A stretch of DNA of 64,000 bases from NCBI RefSeq assembly GCF_009749395.1, contig NZ_WBIR01000006.1, positions 247,978-311,977 of the forward strand, read 5' to 3'. Positions 52,531-61,425 of the stretch are shown one piece after another. Under the pieces are notes generated by a model. The model made no database searches. It was not told the DNA's origin and saw only the letters and a list, made by a program, of their open reading frames with translations. The first letter of the stretch is position 1. Every line of letters starts with the position of its first letter. Made by a program: the position numbers and the translations under genes. This DNA comes from Agromyces salentinus (GTDB lineage Bacteria; Actinomycetota; Actinomycetes; Actinomycetales; Microbacteriaceae).

Positions 52531-53985
52531 CTACTCGAGCAGGAGCGCCGGCTCCTCGATGATCGAGGCGACGTCCGCCAGGAACCGGCTCGCGACGTCG
52601 CCGTCGACCACCCGGTGGTCGAACGAGGCGCCGATCGTCGTCACGTAGCGCGGCCGCACCTCGCCGTCGACGACCCAGGGCTTCTGCTTGATGGTGCCGA
52701 GCGCCACGATGGCGACCTCACCGGGGTTCAGGATCGGGGTGCCCGTGTCCATGCCGAAGACGCCGATGTTCGTCACGGTGATCGTGCCGTTCGCCATCTC
52801 GGCGGGTTGGGTCTTGCCCTCGCGTGCCGTCAGGGTGAGCTGCTCGAGGGCGGTCGCGAGCTCGACCATCGTCATCGCCTGCGCCTCCTTCACGTTCGGC
52901 ACGATCAACCCGCGGGGCGTCGCCGCGGCGACGCCGAGGTTCACGTAGTGCTTCACGATGATCTCGGAGTCGGTCCACTGCGCGTTCACCGACGGGTTGC
53001 GGCGCACGGCCCAGATCATCGCCTTCGCCATGATGAGCAGGGGCGAGACCCGGACCCCGGTGAAGTCGGTCGAGGCCTTGAGCCGCTTGACGTACTCCAT
53101 CGTGCGCGTCGCGTCGACGTCGACGAACACGCTCACGTGCGGGGCCTGGAACGCGCTCTGCACCATGGCCGAGGCGATCGCCTTGCGGACGCCCTTGACC
53201 GGGATCCGGTCTTCGCGGTCGGTCGGCAGCTCCGGCGTCTGGATGTTGCGGAAGACGCTGGCCTGGGTCGCCTCGCGGAGCACGTCGTCGCGGGTGATGT
53301 CGCCGATCGGCCCGGTCGGGGACACGCGCGAGAGCTCCACGCCGAGGTCCTTCGCGAGCTTCCGGATGGGCGGCTTCGCGATCACGGGCAGCGACGGCTC
53401 AGCGCGAGCCGGGGCGGATGCCGCGGCGGGGCGCTCGGGCACGGCGACCGGAGCCGGCGCCGGCGCGGCGTCGGCCAGGTGCTCGTGGGCACCACCGGGC
53501 GACGGATGCCGCTGCCGACGTCGCGTGCGCGACGGACCGGACGAGCCGTGGCCGACGAGCACGGCGCCGCCGCCCTCGGATGCGGCGGGCGCGTGCGACG
53601 CGACGGTGGCGGCGGGCTGCGGGGCGGAGGCGACGCCGGACGTCGCGGCCGCAGCAGCGGGCGCGGCCGGCGCCGCAGCGCCGTTCACGGCGTGGGCGGC
53701 GACCGGGCCTCCGGTCGGGGGAACGGCGGCGGGCGCGGACTGGTCGGCCGTCTGCACGACGAGGATCGGGGTGCCGACGTCGACGGTCGAGCCCTCCGGC
53801 ACGAGGAGCTCGGTCACGACGCCCTCGAACGCGCTCGGCAGCTCGACGAGCGACTTCGCGGTCTCGATCTCGACGAACACCTGGTCGAGGGCGATGGCGT
53901 CACCGGGGGCGACGCGCCACTGCACGATCTCGGCCTCGGTGAGTCCTTCGCCGACATCGGGCAATGGGAACCGGATCTCAGTCAT
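52531..53985 (-). CDS. bkdC: Branched-chain 2-oxoacid dehydrogenase E2 (dihydrolipoamide acyltransferase)
   Basis: A 484-residue E2 with one lipoyl domain (1-80, lipoyl lysine 44 in [13 protein letters not shown]), a long Ala/Pro linker (about 85-185), an E1/E3-binding domain ([29 protein letters not shown]) and a C-terminal catalytic domain with the acyltransferase signature [10 protein letters not shown]. It carries the acyl group from E1 to CoA in valine, leucine and isoleucine breakdown. It is the last gene of the hisC-bkdABC operon, 58 bp after E1 beta. No E3 gene is adjacent. Confidence 0.93.
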   Translation of the reverse strand: MTEIRFPLPDVGEGLTEAEIVQWRVAPGDAIALDQVFVEIETAKSLVELPSAFEGVVTELLVPEGSTVDVGTPILVVQTADQSAPAAVPPTGGPVAAHAVNGAAAPAAPAAAAATSGVASAPQPAATVASHAPAASEGGGAVLVGHGSSGPSRTRRRQRHPSPGGAHEHLADAAPAPAPVAVPERPAAASAPARAEPSLPVIAKPPIRKLAKDLGVELSRVSPTGPIGDITRDDVLREATQASVFRNIQTPELPTDREDRIPVKGVRKAIASAMVQSAFQAPHVSVFVDVDATRTMEYVKRLKASTDFTGVRVSPLLIMAKAMIWAVRRNPSVNAQWTDSEIIVKHYVNLGVAAATPRGLIVPNVKEAQAMTMVELATALEQLTLTAREGKTQPAEMANGTITVTNIGVFGMDTGTPILNPGEVAIVALGTIKQKPWVVDGEVRPRYVTTIGASFDHRVVDGDVASRFLADVASIIEEPALLLE

Positions 53986-54043
53986 TCGTCCACCCTCGCA
54001 GTCGGTCTATGCCGTCGTCGTCATATCGGTCTCGTGTCGCGGC

Positions 54044-55144
54044 TCAGTACGCGAGCGCGCGATCGACGGCCTCGAGCACCCGGTCGGGGCTCGGCAGGTA
54101 CTCGGTCTCGAGCGCGGCCGGCGGGAACGGCGTGTCGAAGCTCGAGACGCGCAGCACGGGCGCTTCGAGCGCGTAGAACGCGCGCTCGGCGACCGTCGCC
54201 GCGATCTCGGAGCCGACGCTCACCGAGCCGTACGCCTCCTGCGCCACGACGAGCCGGCCCGTGCGGTGCACCGACTCGAGCAGCGGTCCGTAGTCGATGG
54301 GGGAGAGCGAGCGCAGGTCGACGACCTCGAGGCTCGTGCCCTCGCCCGCCGCGATGTCGGCCGCCTGGAGCAGCGTCGAGATCATCGCGCCGTGGCCCAC
54401 GACCGTGACATCCGTGCCGGAGCGGATGACCCGGCTCGCGTGCAGCGGCACCCCGGAGTGGTCGAGGTCGACCGGTCCCTTGGGCCAGTACCGGCTCTTG
54501 GGCTCGAAGAAGATCACCGGATCGTTCGAGGCGATGGCCTCCTGGATCATCCAGTACGCGTCGTGCGGGCTCGACGGGCTGACCACGCGCAGGCCCGGCG
54601 TGTGTGCGAAGTACGCCTCGGGGCTCTCCTGGTGGTGCTCGATCGAGCCGATGTGACCGCCGTACGGCACCCGGATCACGATCGGCATGGAGAGCGTTCC
54701 GTCGTGCCGGAGGGTCATGCGGGAGAGCTGCGTCGTGATCTGGTCGAACGCGGGGAAGATGAAGCCGTCGAACTGGATCTCGCAGACCGAGCGGTACCCG
54801 CGCATCGCGAGGCCGATGGCCGTGCCGACGATGCCGGACTCCGCGAGGGGCGTGTCGAGCACCCGGTGATCGCCGAATTCGGCCTGCAGCCCTTCGGTGA
54901 CGCGGAACACGCCGCCGAGCGGGCCGATGTCCTCGCCCATGAGCAGGACCTTGTCGTCGGCGCGCAGCGCCTCGCGGAGGCCCGCGGTGATGGCCTTGGC
55001 CATCGAGAGCGTCTGGATGCCCTTCACGCCGGCCCGGCTGTCGGCGCCATCGGCGCCTGCCGCGGGGACGGGCACGGCCGCCTCGGGCGCCTCGGCCGGC
55101 TCGATCGCGCCGGCCTGCAACTGCTCCTCGATATCGGTGCTCAT
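54044..55144 (-). CDS. bkdB: Branched-chain 2-oxoacid dehydrogenase E1 beta
   Basis: A 366-residue E1 beta subunit. KAITAGLREALRADDKVLLMGEDIGPLGGVFRVTEGL, the PDH-type cofactor contacts in DTPLAESGIVGTAIGLAMRGYRSVCEIQF and the C-terminal transketolase-like domain (VTVVGHGAMI) match the BkdB family. ATG 55144 overlaps the E1 alpha stop (ATGA), so the two chains are made together. It pairs with E1 alpha to bind thiamine diphosphate. Confidence 0.95.
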   Translation of the reverse strand: MSTDIEEQLQAGAIEPAEAPEAAVPVPAAGADGADSRAGVKGIQTLSMAKAITAGLREALRADDKVLLMGEDIGPLGGVFRVTEGLQAEFGDHRVLDTPLAESGIVGTAIGLAMRGYRSVCEIQFDGFIFPAFDQITTQLSRMTLRHDGTLSMPIVIRVPYGGHIGSIEHHQESPEAYFAHTPGLRVVSPSSPHDAYWMIQEAIASNDPVIFFEPKSRYWPKGPVDLDHSGVPLHASRVIRSGTDVTVVGHGAMISTLLQAADIAAGEGTSLEVVDLRSLSPIDYGPLLESVHRTGRLVVAQEAYGSVSVGSEIAATVAERAFYALEAPVLRVSSFDTPFPPAALETEYLPSPDRVLEAVDRALAY

Positions 55145-56274
55145 GCGGCGCCCCCCTCGAATCCGTTCTCGTACGCGTCGAGCCAGGCCGCCTGCTCCGC
55201 CATGAGCGGATGCGCCTCGCTGTACACGTGGGCGAAGATCTTCTCGCGCGTCGGCGCGGTCAACTCGAGGGCCCGCTTGCGGACGTCGCTCGCGACATCC
55301 GCCGCCTCCTCATCGACCGTGGCGAAGAACTCCGCGGATGCCCCGCGGGACTCGAGCCACGTGCGATACCGGGAGATCGGGTCGCGCTCGGCCCAGTAGG
55401 TCACCTCGTCGTCGGTGCGGTACTTGGTGGGGTCGTCCGCCGTCGTGTGCGCGCCCATGCGATAGGTCAGGGCCTCGATGAAGGTCGGCCCCTGGCCGGC
55501 GCGGGCCTCTTCGAGCGCGACCCGGCTGGCGGCGTAGCTGACCAGGACGTCGTTGCCGTCGATGCGCAGGCTCGGCATGCCGAAGCCGCCGCCGCGGAGG
55601 CCCAGCGGGCTGCGCGACTGGCGCGACACCGGCACCGAGATGGCCCACTGGTTGTTCTGGACGAAGAAGACCTGCGGGGTCTGGTAGCTCGAGGCGAACA
55701 CGAGCGCCTCGCTCGCGTCGCCCTGCGACGTGGCCCCGTCGCCGTAGTACACCAGCACCGCGGCATCCGTCTCGGGGTCTCCCGTGCCGCAGGCGCCGTC
55801 GAAGCGGATGCCCATGGCGTAGCCCGTGGAGTGCAGCGTCTGCGACGCGAGCACGAGCGTGTAGAGGTGGAAGTTGCCGTTGTCGGCGGGGTTCCAGCCG
55901 CCGAGCGTCGCACCCCGGAGCAGCGCGAAGATGCGCACGGGGTCGAGTCCGCGGATCATGCCGACGACGTGCTCGCGATACGACGGGAAGATGTGGTCCT
56001 GCGGGCGCGCCGCGCGCGCCGAGCCGACCTGGGCGGCCTCCTGCCCGAGGCTCGGGACCCAGAGCGCGAGCTGGCCCTGCCGTTGCAGGTTGGCACCGGT
56101 GACGTCGATGCGACGCGACACCGTCATGTCCCGGTAGAACTGCTCGAGCACCTCGTCGCCGAGCGCCTCGATGATCGGGAGGTAGGCCTCGGCCTCAGGG
56201 CTCGGCCGAAGCTCGCCCTGGGGGGTCAGCAGTTGCACCGTCGGCGCGGTGAATTCTCGTTCCTGAGCGGCCAC
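55141..56274 (-). CDS. bkdA: Branched-chain 2-oxoacid dehydrogenase E1 alpha
   Basis: A 377-residue thiamine-dependent subunit. The TPP motif GDG-ATSQGDASEALVFASS...NN (starting in YYGDGATSQGD) is intact, and QAAQVGSARAARPQDHIFPSYREH near residue 75 is the family's conserved region around the active-site histidine. It decarboxylates branched-chain 2-oxoacids and reduces the lipoyl group on E2. GTG 56274 is the start. It lies 16 bp after the aminotransferase gene. Confidence 0.95.
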   Translation of the reverse strand: MAAQEREFTAPTVQLLTPQGELRPSPEAEAYLPIIEALGDEVLEQFYRDMTVSRRIDVTGANLQRQGQLALWVPSLGQEAAQVGSARAARPQDHIFPSYREHVVGMIRGLDPVRIFALLRGATLGGWNPADNGNFHLYTLVLASQTLHSTGYAMGIRFDGACGTGDPETDAAVLVYYGDGATSQGDASEALVFASSYQTPQVFFVQNNQWAISVPVSRQSRSPLGLRGGGFGMPSLRIDGNDVLVSYAASRVALEEARAGQGPTFIEALTYRMGAHTTADDPTKYRTDDEVTYWAERDPISRYRTWLESRGASAEFFATVDEEAADVASDVRKRALELTAPTREKIFAHVYSEAHPLMAEQAAWLDAYENGFEGGAA

Positions 56275-56290
56275 CGTTCCACGCTACCCG

Positions 56291-57400
56291 CTACTTCGGA
56301 TGCCCTTCTTGTGAAGTCGGTACAAGCTCACCCAGAATCCCGAGGAGGATTTCGACAGAGGCTTCTTCGCCGACCGAGATCCGGATGCCCGAGGGCGGGA
56401 AAGCACGGGCGACCACGGATGCCTCGAACAACCGATCGGCCACGTGCACGGTGTGCTCACCGGTCGGCAGCCAGACGAAGTTTCCCTGCGCCTGGGGGAT
56501 GGGCCAGCCCTGGGCGATGAGTCCGGCCCGGAGCCGATCGCGGCGCTCGGCGATGACGGACACGCGTTCGAGGAGCTCGGCCTCGGCCGCGGCCTCGAGC
56601 GAGGCGAGCGCCCCGGCCGAGGAGGCCGCGGTGACGCCCAGCGGGATGGCGGTCGCGCGCGCGGCGTCGAGGATCGCGACGGGCCCGATCGCGTACCCGA
56701 CCCGGAGGCCGGCGAGGCCGTAGGCCTTCGAGAAGGTGCGCAGCAGCACGAGGTTCGGGTGGCGGCCGAGGAGCGTGCTGCCGTCGACGGCCTCGTCGTC
56801 GGTCACGAACTCGATGTAGGCCTCGTCGAGCAGCACGAGGCGGTCGGCGGGCACCCTCGCCATGAACGCCTCGAACTCGTCGGCCGTGACGATGACCCCC
56901 GTGGGGTTGTTCGGCGAGCACACGATGACGACGCGGGTGCGATCGGTGATGGCGTCGGCCATGGCGTCGAGGTCGTGCCCGTGATCGGGGCGGTTGGGGA
57001 CCTGGACGCTCGTGGCCCCCGCGACGGTGACCAGACCGGGGTAGGCCTCGAAGGAGCGCCAGGAGTAGACGACCTCGTCGCCGGGGCCCGCCGCGGCGAG
57101 GACGAACTGCGCGATGAGCGACACCGAGCCGGCGCCCACGATGACCTCGTCGGCGGTGACGCCGAACCTGGCCGCGAGCCGCTCGCGGAGCGCGAGGGCG
57201 GTGGCGTCGGGATACCGGTTGATCGTCGAGGCCGCGGCTGCGACGGCCTCGACCACGCCCGGAAGGGGGTCGTGGGGGTTCTCGTTGCTCGAGAGCTTGA
57301 AGCCGTCGTCGGGGGCCGGTCGCCCCTGCCGGTACGGGGGGAGCGCGGCGATCTCGGGGCGCAAGCGGATTCCGGGCGCCGTCGACTCGGATGCAGTCAT
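56291..57400 (-). CDS. hisC: HisC-family aminotransferase upstream of bkd operon
   Basis: A 369-residue fold-type-I aminotransferase. [13 protein letters not shown] (substrate arm), NPNNPTG-type [21 protein letters not shown] and the PLP lysine in [14 protein letters not shown] are all present. It is annotated by homology as histidinol-phosphate aminotransferase, but its place 16 bp upstream of bkdABC suggests it may instead transaminate aromatic or branched-chain amino acids to feed that complex (the Pat-type role). Start ATG 57400 matches the family. No his genes are nearby. Confidence 0.85.
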   Translation of the reverse strand: MTASESTAPGIRLRPEIAALPPYRQGRPAPDDGFKLSSNENPHDPLPGVVEAVAAAASTINRYPDATALALRERLAARFGVTADEVIVGAGSVSLIAQFVLAAAGPGDEVVYSWRSFEAYPGLVTVAGATSVQVPNRPDHGHDLDAMADAITDRTRVVIVCSPNNPTGVIVTADEFEAFMARVPADRLVLLDEAYIEFVTDDEAVDGSTLLGRHPNLVLLRTFSKAYGLAGLRVGYAIGPVAILDAARATAIPLGVTAASSAGALASLEAAAEAELLERVSVIAERRDRLRAGLIAQGWPIPQAQGNFVWLPTGEHTVHVADRLFEASVVARAFPPSGIRISVGEEASVEILLGILGELVPTSQEGHPK

Positions 57401-57454
57401 GAATGCCACCGTACCTTCTCGCCGAACCGCCGCCTTCGGTGGGAGAGTGGGTCC

Positions 57455-57838
57455 ATGCGCTTCCTCGTCAAGGTCATCGTCATCGCCTTCGCCCTCTGGC
57501 TCACCACCCTGCTGGTCGGCGGGGTCTCGGTCGTGCCGTACGACGACACGGCATTCGGCACGGTGCTCACGTACCTGCTCGTCGCGGCGATCTTCGGGCT
57601 GGTCAACGCGATCGTCGGCACGTTCATCCGCATCGTCGCGTTCCCGCTCTACGTGCTCACGCTCGGCCTCATCTCCTTCATCGTGAACGGCCTCCTGCTG
57701 CTGATCGTCGACTGGATCAGCGACCTCATCGGCTTCGGCCTCCAGGTCGACAGCTTCTGGTGGGGCGTGCTCGGCGCGCTCGTGCTCGGCCTGTTCAGCT
57801 GGCTCATCGGCCTCGTGGTGCGCCCGAGCCGGGACTGA
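57455..57838 (+). CDS. Small membrane protein, phage holin family 4/YvlD-like
   Basis: A 127-residue protein with four hydrophobic segments ([83 protein letters not shown]). It resembles the DUF360/YvlD-like 'phage holin family' proteins that are common chromosomal genes rather than phage lysis genes. ATG 57455 is preceded by a GGGAGA site. It is divergent from the aminotransferase gene. Function unknown. Confidence 0.8.
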   Translation: MRFLVKVIVIAFALWLTTLLVGGVSVVPYDDTAFGTVLTYLLVAAIFGLVNAIVGTFIRIVAFPLYVLTLGLISFIVNGLLLLIVDWISDLIGFGLQVDSFWWGVLGALVLGLFSWLIGLVVRPSRD

Positions 57839-57863
57839 CCTCATCCGGCAGGGCGGTGCACCG

Positions 57864-57926
57864 CTACTCACGGGATGCGCCACTACTCACGTGATGCGCG
57901 CCACTACTCACGTGATGCGCGCCACT
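57864..57926. repeat. Tandem repeat carrying the lipase-like gene stop codon
   Basis: CTACTCACGTGATGCGCGCCACT occurs at 57904-57926 (end of the gene, with the complement of its TAG) and at 57883-57905, with a diverged copy from 57864. Periods are 19 and 21 bp. The spacer to the holin-like gene consists mainly of these copies. Confidence 0.85.
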
Positions 57927-59397
57927 GCGTGCGGTGGCCGCCCGCGCCGCCGGTGAAGTCCGTGACGGTGCGCCGGAAGGCGACGAGCCGATCCTCTTCG
58001 GAGCCGTCGATGAGGTCCGCGGTCTCCTGGTAGCGCACCAGGCGGTGCGCCGGGAGGAGCTCGCCGTCGTCCTGCCCCGGCTCGAGCACCGAACGGGAGA
58101 CGACGAGGCGATCGGGCGACGGATGCCCCGCGCCGCCGGTGGCCGGCACGAGGTCTTCGGCGTGCTCGGCCGAGAGGAACGGCACGCCCGACCGGATCGG
58201 CGTGGCCGCGACCGGACCGCCGAGGCTGACGCCCGCGACCACGTTGAGCTCGGGGTCGGCCGCGAGGCCGGCCGCGATCACGCCCCCACCGGAATGCCCG
58301 ACCGCGACCAGCGGGTCGCCGGGCGCCGCGCCCGCCTCGACGAGCGCGGCACGAACGGCGCGCTCGGCGCCCGCCGAGTCGATGCCGGCTCGCAGCGCGT
58401 CGAGTGCGACGTCGTCGGCGACTCCATGCACGTTCGAGGTCATGTCGAACGGCTCGCGTCCGGCCTCGAGGGTGAAGTCGACCGTGCCGCCCACGTAGAC
58501 GATCCACCGGTGCTCGCCGTCGACGTCGTAGCGCTCGACGGTGATCTGCGCGCGGCCGTCGCTCGGCGGCACCCTCGCAGCGAGGTCGCCGACGCCGGTG
58601 GGCGCCGCGACCGGGCGCGAGCCTGCGGGGGGCGCCGCCTCGGAGGGGTGCCGGGCGCCGGGCACCGCCTCGATGCGGACGGGACCGTCGGCGAGCAGAC
58701 CCCCGCCGACCCCGAGGGTGGACGCGATTCCGGCGGCACCGAGCAGCGTGGAAGCGCTCATCGGCGCCCCGATCGCGGCGCCGATGGAGCCGGCGGACGT
58801 TCCGAAGGCGGCAGTGAGCGCGAAGTCGTCCGCATGGTCGGCAGCCGTGCGCACGAGCCGGACGAACGCCGGATCGTTCAGCAGCGCCCGTCGCTCGCCG
58901 AGCCACCGGATGAGCGGGAGGTCGTTCCAGCGCGGTTCCGCCCCGAGGAGCCGGGCGATGCCGACGCCTGCCAGGACGAAGGGGAGCGCGACCGCTGCGA
59001 GCCCCAGGGTGCGGATGACGGCCCCTGGCGCCAGGGCACCGAGCGCGACCGCCGCAAGGCGACCGCCGGCGTCCCAGAGCGAGCTCACGAATCGCTCGGT
59101 CGCCCCGTACTGCTCGGCGGCCTCGAGGAGTCGGGCGCGCAGCCATTCGATCCGCTCGCGGGCCTCGGCCAGGGCGGCGCCGGCCGACCCGCCGACGGAC
59201 GGGGAGAGTCGGTCGCCGTCGAGGCAGGCCGTTCTGACCCCTTCGAGGGCGTCGAGCCTGGCCGCGATGACCGCGAACCGCTCGATCCACTCGCTGGCGC
59301 TCGCCTCGGCGGCTCCGAGACGGCTCGCGTCGACGAAGAGCGTGTCGAGGGCGACGGTCGTGGACCCTCCGCCCGAGAGGGTCAGCGCGTCGCTCAC
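57904..59397 (-). CDS. Lipase-like alpha/beta hydrolase with N-terminal helical (WXG-like) domain
   Basis: A 497-residue protein. Residues 1-110 are helical and contain SVGGSAGAALAEARERIEWLRARLLEAAEQY, resembling WXG100/ESX-secreted modules. A Gly/Ala-rich hydrophobic part (about 115-230) may be membrane-associated. The C-terminal 270 residues form an alpha/beta hydrolase with the nucleophile GHSGGG and a DFTLEAGREPFDMTSNVHGV segment. GTG 59397 overlaps the stop of the small upstream gene (GTGA), a coupled pair. It could be a secreted or surface lipase, but no ESX core gene is in the window. The last residues lie in a tandem repeat. Confidence 0.75.
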   Translation of the reverse strand: MSDALTLSGGGSTTVALDTLFVDASRLGAAEASASEWIERFAVIAARLDALEGVRTACLDGDRLSPSVGGSAGAALAEARERIEWLRARLLEAAEQYGATERFVSSLWDAGGRLAAVALGALAPGAVIRTLGLAAVALPFVLAGVGIARLLGAEPRWNDLPLIRWLGERRALLNDPAFVRLVRTAADHADDFALTAAFGTSAGSIGAAIGAPMSASTLLGAAGIASTLGVGGGLLADGPVRIEAVPGARHPSEAAPPAGSRPVAAPTGVGDLAARVPPSDGRAQITVERYDVDGEHRWIVYVGGTVDFTLEAGREPFDMTSNVHGVADDVALDALRAGIDSAGAERAVRAALVEAGAAPGDPLVAVGHSGGGVIAAGLAADPELNVVAGVSLGGPVAATPIRSGVPFLSAEHAEDLVPATGGAGHPSPDRLVVSRSVLEPGQDDGELLPAHRLVRYQETADLIDGSEEDRLVAFRRTVTDFTGGAGGHRTQWRASRE

Positions 59398-59738
59398 GAC
59401 GAGGGCCCCGCCGCGAGGACGGCGTTCTGCTCGTCGAGGCGGACCTCGAGCCGCCAGGCGAGCGAGGCGGCCTCCTGCGCGGCATCCGCGATGGTCGTCG
59501 CAGCGGCGACGAGTGCGAGGCGAGCGTCGGCGAGCGCGATGGCGTAGGCGTCACCGGCATCCGACCGCCACTGCGTCGGCTCGCAGGGCAGGTGCGAGTA
59601 CGCGCCGGCGCTCACGTCATCGGCGAGTGCGCCGAGGTCGGCGGCGGCCTGACGGGCCACGTCGACATGCTCGGCGGTGACCGCGGCGCCGGTGGCCACG
59701 GCCCACAGGAGGTCGTCGTAGGCGGCGTCTCTGGACAT
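59394..59738 (-). CDS. Small WXG100-like protein
   Basis: A 114-residue helical protein with WRSDAGDAYAIALADARLAL (about residues 57-76), the Trp-x-Ser/Gly plus AGxAY pattern of WXG100-type proteins. It lacks a signal peptide and transmembrane segment. It is coupled to the lipase-like gene (GTGA), which carries a similar N-terminal module, so the two may form a heterodimer exported by a type VII system or be a chaperone pair. Family call is moderate. Confidence 0.65.
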   Translation of the reverse strand: MSRDAAYDDLLWAVATGAAVTAEHVDVARQAAADLGALADDVSAGAYSHLPCEPTQWRSDAGDAYAIALADARLALVAAATTIADAAQEAASLAWRLEVRLDEQNAVLAAGPSS

Positions 59739-59884
59739 GCGGCCAGTCTCGCCGCCGAGCGGGGCGCGCGAATCGCCACAGCCGCGCGACCGCGGGCGCC
59801 GGTCGGCCACGGTGCCTGTGGAGGACGGGCGGCACGCTCGCTCACGGAGGGCCGGCCCGAGAAGTCCGTGGGCAGCGTGGGTGG

Positions 59885-60808
59885 TCAGTCCTCGCCGAGC
59901 TCCTCCGCGACCACGCGCGCGAGCACGTCGGCCCCGAGACGTCCCAACGGGCTCGCCGCATCGAGCGTGTCGACGAGCATGGCGCCGAGGACCACCGCCC
60001 ACCCGCGTGCCCGCTCCCAGGTCGCGTCGTCGACGTCGACGCGTGCCGCGAGCCGGGCGATGAAGGCGCCGCGCCCGCGCGGACCGAAGGTCAGCCAGGC
60101 GGTCGCGAGATCGGTGGCCGGGTCGCCCGACGTCAGGTCCCCGAAGTCGATCACGGCCGCGAGCCGCCCGTCCGCGTGCACCAGCAGGTTGCCCGGATGC
60201 AGGTCCCCGTGCACCCACACGGGCGGCCCCGCCCATTCGGATGCCGCGAGCGAGCGCTCCCAGACCCGCTCGAGCACCGCGGCGTCGCGCAGCCTCCCGC
60301 TCGCCAGGCGCGGCCGGACATCCCGGTCCCGCACCGTCAGCGGGACCCCGCGGTACGGGTTCGGCGGCGCCTCCGCCGGGGCCGGCACGGCCATCGCGGC
60401 GACGAACGCCGCGAGGCCCTCGGCGGTGGCATCCGAGTCATCCGCCGTCGAGCCGGCCGACGAGGCGTACGCGAGCGCCGAGACGCCGGGCAACCAGGGC
60501 ACGATGCTCCAGGGCGACTCGTAGCCGAGCTCCGGCGCGGGCCGGCCGATCCGGAGCGGGACCGGCACGGGGATCGGCAGCCGGGCTGCGAGTTCCGGCA
60601 GCCAGCGCTGCTCGTTGCGCAGCAACCGCACGGCGATGCTCCGTCGCGGCATCCGCACCGCGAGGTCATCGCCGAGGCGGAACATGACGTTGTCCCAGCC
60701 GCTGTCGACACGACGGACCTCGCCGTCGAGGTCGGGATGCTGGCTGAGCACGAGCCGCGCGACCAGTTCGGCGTCGACGTGCAGATCCGCCTCGGGGGCG
60801 TCGCCCAT
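59885..60808 (-). CDS. Aminoglycoside phosphotransferase-family kinase
   Basis: A 307-residue APH/choline-kinase-fold protein. The Brenner-type catalytic loop HGDLHPGNLLV and the magnesium motif IDFGDLTSGDPATDLATAW are intact, as is the N-terminal DNVMFRLGDDLAVRMPRRS nucleotide region. Such proteins often phosphorylate small alcohols or drugs; the substrate is not predictable. ATG 60808 is preferred because GAGAGG lies nine bases upstream; an ATG at 60817 is also possible. Divergent from the tyrosine phosphatase gene. Confidence 0.88.
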   Translation of the reverse strand: MGDAPEADLHVDAELVARLVLSQHPDLDGEVRRVDSGWDNVMFRLGDDLAVRMPRRSIAVRLLRNEQRWLPELAARLPIPVPVPLRIGRPAPELGYESPWSIVPWLPGVSALAYASSAGSTADDSDATAEGLAAFVAAMAVPAPAEAPPNPYRGVPLTVRDRDVRPRLASGRLRDAAVLERVWERSLAASEWAGPPVWVHGDLHPGNLLVHADGRLAAVIDFGDLTSGDPATDLATAWLTFGPRGRGAFIARLAARVDVDDATWERARGWAVVLGAMLVDTLDAASPLGRLGADVLARVVAEELGED

Positions 60809-60897
60809 GGTCGCCATCCTCTCGCCGGAGGCACACAGCGTAGCGCGGGCGAACTTGCGTGCTGCGGAGGAGCCGCATCGCCGCCACAATGGACTCC

Positions 60898-61425
60898 ATG
60901 ACGCGTGCGGATGCCGCTGGGGATTCGGCGCAGCCCTTCCGGGTGTCGTTCGTGTGCACCGGCAACATCTGCCGCTCGCCGATGGCCGAGGCCGTGCTGC
61001 GCTCGCTCGCCGAACGCGCGGGCCTCACGGACCGGATCGCGATCGAGTCCGCGGCGACCGGCGACTGGCATGTGGGGGAGCAGGCCGACCGTCGCACCCT
61101 CGCCGCCCTCGAGCGGGCCGGGTACGACGCGTCGAAGCACCGAGCCCGCCAGTTCGACGCGACGGACTTCTCGAAGCTCGACCTCGTGGTGGCGTTCGAC
61201 CGCGGGCAGGCGCGGATCCTCCGCAACTGGGCGCCCTCCACGCTCGAGCAGCAGAACGTGCGACTGCTCCTCGAGTTCGACGCCGAACTGGCGCCCCTGC
61301 AGGATGTCCCCGACCCCTACTACTCGGATGCGGCGGCCTTCGATCGAGTTCTTGGGATGATAGAGCAGGCGACTCGGGCGCTCTTCCGCCAACTCGCTCC
61401 CGCTCTCAGACAAGGAACACGATGA
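60898..61425 (+). CDS. Low-molecular-weight protein tyrosine phosphatase
   Basis: A 175-residue phosphatase. The P-loop CTGNICR (Cys20 to Arg26) holds the nucleophile and phosphate-binding arginine, and the general-acid loop DVPDPYYSD follows near residue 140. It would dephosphorylate protein tyrosines, and in bacteria often acts in cell-envelope or regulatory signalling. Start ATG 60898 is provisional (60889 also possible, no clear ribosome-binding site). Its stop overlaps the purB start (ATGA). Confidence 0.88.
   Translation: MTRADAAGDSAQPFRVSFVCTGNICRSPMAEAVLRSLAERAGLTDRIAIESAATGDWHVGEQADRRTLAALERAGYDASKHRARQFDATDFSKLDLVVAFDRGQARILRNWAPSTLEQQNVRLLLEFDAELAPLQDVPDPYYSDAAAFDRVLGMIEQATRALFRQLAPALRQGTR

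Noticed and set aside
57455..57838. Prophage remnant based on the holin-like protein
   Set aside because: The YvlD-like holin family is common as a chromosomal gene, and no other phage gene, integrase or att-like site is nearby.
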